DNA of 21,167 nt from JAAZFZ01 sp035647435. Lineage in GTDB: Bacteria > Bacillota > Clostridia > Oscillospirales > Acutalibacteraceae. Where the stretch lies: assembly GCA_035647435.1 (NCBI GenBank), contig DASRNM010000042.1:1-21167 (forward strand), written 5' to 3'. The translations under genes and the position numbers were made by a program. This document shows, in pieces, positions 17,413-21,167 of this stretch; positions within the stretch are counted from its first letter, which is position 1, and the number at the start of each line of letters is the position of its first letter. The notes under the pieces were generated by a model. That model saw only the letters and a list, made by a program, of their open reading frames with translations, ran no database searches and was not told the origin of the DNA.

Positions 17413-17445
17413 TTTATGAAGAGAAATGTGTAAGGAGTTATGTAT

Positions 17446-18708
17446 ATGCAATTAAATAATAATTCAAACCTCCAACCCGCAAAAGGCAATTTGCAAGTTC
17501 AGGTTTTTGCAACGGATGTCGGAAAACCTGCAAATAACGTCACTGTGCGAATCACACGCACACAAAACAGGCAAGCAATTGTTGAAGAAATGATCACCAA
17601 CGACTCAGGTAAAACACCGACGGTTGAGCTTTCGGCACCACCTATTGAATACTCTTTAGAGCCGAATGGTGATCGAAAGCCATATTCCGAATACGATGTC
17701 AATATCACTAAAGAGGGCTACCAACCAGTCGATATAGAGGGCGTTCAGATACTTGCCTTGACGAAAGCTTTACAAAACATACGTTTAGACCCAATTATTC
17801 AACCCGACGAAAGAGTTGAAAACTTTATAATTAAACCACACACGCTTTGGGGAAATTTCCCGCCAAAAATTGAGGAAGAGCCAGTTAAACCCCTGCCCGA
17901 ATCACTCGGGCTTGTTGTTTTACCCAACCCCGTAGTGCCTGAATTTATTGTTGTACATGATGGCGTTCCTAGCGACTCAAAGGCAAAAAATTACTGGATA
18001 CCCTTTAAGGACTACATAAAAAATGTTGCAAGTTGTGAAATATATTCAACATGGCCAAGGCCAACAATTGAAGCAAATATACTCGCAATTATCTCTTTTA
18101 CTCTCAACAGAGTATATACCGAGTGGTATCGGGGCAAGGGTTATAACTTTACAATAACTAACTCCACCGCTTATGACCAATCTTTTGTTTTGAACAGAAA
18201 TATATATGAGAATATTTCTGAAGTTGTAGACTATCTTTTCACAACATTCATTACAAAACCAGGAATACGCCAACCTCTTTTTGCACAATACTGCGACGGG
18301 GAAAGAGTAAGATGTCCAAAATGGCTCGAACAATGGGGCTCCAAATCCCTCGGCGACCAAGGACTTTCCTCGATTGATATACTCAAACGATACTATGGTC
18401 AAGATATCTTTTTGTTGGAAGCAACAAAGGTTTCAGGGGTACCCGTTTCATTCCCCGGCAGCTTAATTCAAACAGGTTCAACAGGTCCAAATGTTAGAAC
18501 AATACAGGAGCAATTGAACGCAATTTCAAACAATTTCCCCGCAATACCAAAGATAAGAGTTGACGGGATTTTTGGTCCTCTGACAAGAAACTCAGTTGAA
18601 ACATTTCAAAATGTATTTAATCTCCCATCAACGGGTATTGTTGATTTTGCTACATGGTACAAAATTTCTAATATATTTGTATCCGTTGAAAGGCTCTCAG
18701 AGCTTTAA
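17446..18708 (+). CDS. sleC: SleC-like spore cortex-lytic enzyme (pro-enzyme)
   Basis: SleC degrades the cortex peptidoglycan of the spore during germination. In Clostridium it is stored as a pro-enzyme and activated when a Csp protease removes its pro-region. The 420-residue protein has three parts: an N-terminal beta-rich pro-region (about 15-115), a SpoIID-like lytic transglycosylase domain (about 160-325) and a C-terminal peptidoglycan-binding domain (about 338-405, TGPNVRTIQEQLN and VDGIFGPLTRNSVETFQ). In NVASCEIYSTWP, the Glu at residue 198 aligns with the catalytic Glu of SpoIID. Segments such as VPEFIVVHDG, YWIPFKDYIKNVAS and QWGSKSLGDQG match SleC as I remember it. ATG 17446 is preferred because GGAG is eight bases upstream; ATG 17440 is only two bases from it. 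The divergent neighbour operon encodes four Csp-type proteases. No clear terminator follows. Confidence 0.87.
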   Translation: MQLNNNSNLQPAKGNLQVQVFATDVGKPANNVTVRITRTQNRQAIVEEMITNDSGKTPTVELSAPPIEYSLEPNGDRKPYSEYDVNITKEGYQPVDIEGVQILALTKALQNIRLDPIIQPDERVENFIIKPHTLWGNFPPKIEEEPVKPLPESLGLVVLPNPVVPEFIVVHDGVPSDSKAKNYWIPFKDYIKNVASCEIYSTWPRPTIEANILAIISFTLNRVYTEWYRGKGYNFTITNSTAYDQSFVLNRNIYENISEVVDYLFTTFITKPGIRQPLFAQYCDGERVRCPKWLEQWGSKSLGDQGLSSIDILKRYYGQDIFLLEATKVSGVPVSFPGSLIQTGSTGPNVRTIQEQLNAISNNFPAIPKIRVDGIFGPLTRNSVETFQNVFNLPSTGIVDFATWYKISNIFVSVERLSEL

Positions 18709-18765
18709 TAAAATTTAAAACACAGCAACCAAAAAGTTTCATAATCTCTCATTTTCTTTAACTCA

Positions 18766-18794
18766 TTGACAAAACTAACGAACAACTATAAGAT
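18766..18794 (+). promoter_or_regulatory. Sigma-A promoter of the Gfo/Idh/MocA gene
   Basis: A perfect TTGACA (18766-18771) is followed after 17 bases by TAAGAT (18789-18794). Transcription would begin near 18801, giving a leader of about 95 bases before the ATG at 18895. The leader contains a direct repeat ATCGTTT but no riboswitch I can recognise. Confidence 0.72.
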
Positions 18795-18894
18795 TGTATA
18801 TAGGGCTTAACTGAACTTTTAAGTGTAAATTCTATACGCTTTATATTTGAAATCGTTTGTTTATCGTTTCAAGAAAGAGGGGGAGGAAAAACGC

Positions 18895-20148
18895 ATGAAA
18901 ACCGTTTCCGTCATTGGGCTTGGGAACAGAGGAACAGAGTATATGCTGTTTTTAAAGCTTTTTCATCGTTCAAAAATTAAAATTAATGCACTGTGCGACA
19001 TAAGTCAACAGGCATTGGATGACATTTCACCAAAATATAAGGTGCCTGAGGAAATGCGCTTTTTAGACCCTGATTGCTTTTTTGACAAGGGCGTTATGTC
19101 CGACGGTTTGATTATTAGTGTTCAAGACCAATGCCATTATGATATAACCGCTAAGGCAATTAAGACAGGGTATAAATATATTCTGCTTGAAAAGCCTGTT
19201 TCTGATAACCTTGATGAATGCAATGAGCTTCTTAACATGGCAAAAGAAAATGGTGTATTGCTTGTGGTGTGCCATGTTTTAAGATACTCAAATTATTTCA
19301 AAAAGGTCAAAGAGATAATAAGAAGTGGAGTTATCGGTGACATTGTTTCCATTAATCACACAGAAAACGTCGGTTATTTTCACTTTGCGCACAGCTTTGT
19401 TAGAGGCAATTGGAAAAGAGACGACACCTCAACACCCTCAATACTTGCAAAATGCTGCCATGACCTTGACCTTATCAGCTGGTTTGTTGACAGCGATTGT
19501 AAAAGTGTCAGCTCGATTGGTGCTCTTAACTACTTCAACAATGAGCATAAACCGCAGGGTGTTGCTAAAACCTGTCTGGGTGGTTGCAAGGCAAAAAAAG
19601 GCTGCCCCTATGATGCGGAGCAGCTATATATCAAAGACCCATTTTGGAAAGCTAAGTTTATTAAATACATGCGCAGAACGTTAACAGGTAAAACTAAAAA
19701 CACAAAAGCCGATATTTACGAGGCTTTGAGAAACGGAGATTACGGCAAATGTGTTTTTCAAAATGATAACAACGTGTGCGACCATCAAATAGTTACAATG
19801 ACTTTTGAAAACGGAGCAAATGCAATTTTGACACTCAACGCTTTTTCTGAAAAGATGTTTAGAGAGCTCCATATCATGGGCACTAAGGGCGAGATTATAG
19901 GCTACAATCAATCTTTACGCCTGTGCGTTTTCGGCAAAAAATCGAAAAAAGTAAGTGTCGGCGGGTTTAAATTCAGTGGTCATGTGGAGGGCGATATTCG
20001 AATTGTCACAAATTTTGTCAAATTACTTACAGATGAGCAAACGGATTTGTCAGATATCACGACAATTGACACAACAATCCCGAGCCATGAAATAGCTGCT
20101 GCTGCAGAGGTTTCCAGAAAAAACAACGGTAAAACCCTTTTGCTGTAA
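18895..20148 (+). CDS. Gfo/Idh/MocA-family NAD(P)-dependent oxidoreductase
   Basis: Family members oxidise or reduce sugars, inositols and related polyols using NAD(P). The 417-residue protein has an N-terminal Rossmann fold with GLGNRG (G8-x-G10-xx-G13), the family EKP motif (E99-K100-P101), and a C-terminal alpha/beta domain with KCCHDLDLISWF (186-197), where H189 and D190 are likely catalytic or substrate-binding. It belongs to a subgroup with a cysteine cluster, C227-x3-C231-x5-C237 (CPYDAEQLY), plus C286 in YGKCVFQNDNNVCDHQ, which may bind a metal. The start at 18895 is chosen because GGGAGG lies eight bases before it and it gives the normal N-terminus. An upstream TTG at 18847 would add 16 poorly fitting residues. 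It stands alone behind its own promoter. The substrate cannot be told. Confidence 0.9.
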   Translation: MKTVSVIGLGNRGTEYMLFLKLFHRSKIKINALCDISQQALDDISPKYKVPEEMRFLDPDCFFDKGVMSDGLIISVQDQCHYDITAKAIKTGYKYILLEKPVSDNLDECNELLNMAKENGVLLVVCHVLRYSNYFKKVKEIIRSGVIGDIVSINHTENVGYFHFAHSFVRGNWKRDDTSTPSILAKCCHDLDLISWFVDSDCKSVSSIGALNYFNNEHKPQGVAKTCLGGCKAKKGCPYDAEQLYIKDPFWKAKFIKYMRRTLTGKTKNTKADIYEALRNGDYGKCVFQNDNNVCDHQIVTMTFENGANAILTLNAFSEKMFRELHIMGTKGEIIGYNQSLRLCVFGKKSKKVSVGGFKFSGHVEGDIRIVTNFVKLLTDEQTDLSDITTIDTTIPSHEIAAAAEVSRKNNGKTLLL

Positions 20149-20171
20149 GCAATCCCATAAGACAATATAAA

Positions 20172-20203
20172 AATAAGCTGTATCCGAACGGATACAGCTT
20201 ATT
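20172..20203. terminator. Bidirectional terminator between convergent genes
   Basis: AATAAGCTGTATCC (20172-20185) pairs perfectly with GGATACAGCTTATT (20190-20203) around the loop GAAC, a 14-base-pair stem. On the - strand it continues into TTTATATTG, a fair T-rich tail. On the + strand the tail ATCTTTC is weaker. It sits in the short gap between two convergent genes and probably stops both. Confidence 0.75.
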
Positions 20204-20216
20204 ATCTTTCGCTAAC

Positions 20217-21146
20217 TTAATAGATCATAAATAAATAATACGATCTTATTGCATAGGCAAAGAGAAATGCAAGGGAAACGGGAAGGAGATTTTGTTTAAT
20301 CCACCCATTAGTTTTTTCAACAACTTGAACCGCGTCTTGGTTATCAATTGAAAAAAGCGTAAGCATGAGACCAATACCAGTCAGAACTATCCAGTTTACA
20401 GGCGAAACGAGTTTTCCAAAAAACAATGATTGAAAAAGCACAAATAGCGGAAAAACAATCGCCCCAATAGATACTAATTTTACACTTTTATCCTCTGTCT
20501 TTTTGAATAGCATAACCCACATAACAACTACCAAAACCAAATATGGCAAGACAGACAACAACACGGACAAAATATATTTGTCGGGCATTTTTAAAGCTTT
20601 GTGAATCGCACTCTTTTCAAAAAATATGAAAAACATTAAAGAAAACAAAAAGCAAAAAAATACAGATAATAGTCTAAACACGAACCCTTCCTTGCCCACA
20701 AAAGCCAAAATAGAAATCACAAACAAAGGTAACAATAAAATGAAAAAAATAGGATAAAAATATAAAAATACAGTTGTTGCAACAAGAGGAAAAACAAACA
20801 ACGTTTTTGAATAAATGTTGACAACAAATAAAATTACTATAATTGTCAAAATCAAAAATGCCTTGTCAATATCATAGCTTACTTTTAATGCATTTTGTAT
20901 CGGGGATATACCCATTGCTGTTATAAAGCATAAAAACACAACAGGCATTCTGTTAACATCTTCCGCTTTAAAAACGCAGTATGTCAAAAATAATGATACC
21001 AACAAAAACATTATTATTTCAAATGGAATGCTGATAAGAAGACCCTTGAAAGGGATTGTTCCAAATGCAACAATCGCAAAGAAGCACGCAAAAGCGGCGA
21101 TTAGGCTCTTGTCGTGTGTAAAAATTTTAAAAAACTGTTTCCCCAT
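20217..21146 (-). CDS. Polytopic membrane protein of unknown function
   Basis: I do not recognise this 309-residue protein. It is very hydrophobic, with about nine or ten likely membrane helices (for example near 14-32, 36-58, 68-80, 94-110, 113-126, 130-150, 156-176, 192-214, 224-244, 250-266 and 286-307) joined by short loops, and a basic start (MGKQFFKIFTHDK). There is no transporter ATP-binding motif, conserved charged motif inside helices, or cysteine pattern that points to a family. The start at 21146 has AGGTGA six bases upstream. Transcription toward the hairpin at 20172-20203 would end cleanly. The gene upstream lies beyond the window, so operon context is missing. A role in envelope polymer synthesis or transport is possible but not supported. 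Confidence 0.75.
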   Translation of the reverse strand: MGKQFFKIFTHDKSLIAAFACFFAIVAFGTIPFKGLLISIPFEIIMFLLVSLFLTYCVFKAEDVNRMPVVFLCFITAMGISPIQNALKVSYDIDKAFLILTIIVILFVVNIYSKTLFVFPLVATTVFLYFYPIFFILLLPLFVISILAFVGKEGFVFRLLSVFFCFLFSLMFFIFFEKSAIHKALKMPDKYILSVLLSVLPYLVLVVVMWVMLFKKTEDKSVKLVSIGAIVFPLFVLFQSLFFGKLVSPVNWIVLTGIGLMLTLFSIDNQDAVQVVEKTNGWIKQNLLPVSLAFLFAYAIRSYYLFMIY

Positions 21147-21167
21147 TATTTATCACCTAAATATAAT

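Noticed and set aside
18689..18706. Imperfect hairpin at the end of sleC (AAAG-G-CTC / GAG-CTTT)
   Set aside because: Bulged, three-base loop, overlaps the coding end and has no proper T tail, so I did not call it a terminator.
18847..18894. TTG start extending the oxidoreductase by 16 residues
   Set aside because: No ribosome site before it, the added residues do not fit the family N-terminus, and ATG 18895 has an excellent site.
1..21167. Search for tRNA, rRNA, CRISPR repeats, insertion sequences and attachment sites
   Set aside because: Nothing seen by eye. The only long repeated sequence is the coding similarity among the protease paralogues.

Overview
The window looks like chromosomal DNA of an anaerobic, endospore-forming Firmicute of the class Clostridia. 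The reasons are a bacterial V/A-type ATPase operon, a SleC/Csp spore-germination module, AGGAGG-type ribosome binding sites, frequent TTG starts and moderately AT-rich DNA. The genus cannot be told from the sequence alone. I saw no rRNA, tRNA, CRISPR array, insertion sequence or phage gene.

Region 1 (about 36-8795, + strand) is a complete nine-gene rotary ATPase operon in the order G/H-I-K-E-C-F-A-B-D, the order known from Thermus-type V/A-ATPases. Catalytic subunit A has its P-loop. Non-catalytic subunit B has no P-loop but keeps the arginine finger R350. The rotor ring protein K is a four-helix proteolipid with one ion-binding glutamate (E139) and the T58/Q59/Y62/Q110 set that binds Na+ in Enterococcus hirae NtpK, so Na+ coupling is likely. 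A strong terminator ends the operon and also serves the convergent gene.

Region 2 (8794-10072, - strand) is a secernin/C69-family N-terminal-nucleophile hydrolase with its own good sigma-A-like promoter.

Region 3 (10076-18708) is the most interesting part. A leftward operon runs from a small unknown gene (17273-16998) into four consecutive subtilisin-family (S8) proteases of the Csp germination-protease type. Facing away from it is a rightward gene for a SleC-like spore cortex-lytic enzyme. In Clostridium, Csp proteases remove the pro-region of SleC during germination, so this stretch probably holds both the cortex hydrolase and a set of candidate activators around one divergent control region. 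All four proteases keep Asp, His, Ser and the oxyanion Asn, unlike Clostridioides difficile, where two of the three Csp proteins are pseudoproteases. Three of the four are close paralogues and one is distinct. All four start with TTG and have no signal peptide.

Region 4 (18766-21146) holds a Gfo/Idh/MocA-family oxidoreductase behind a near-consensus sigma-A promoter, a hairpin that can end transcription from both sides, and a convergent polytopic membrane protein of unknown function.
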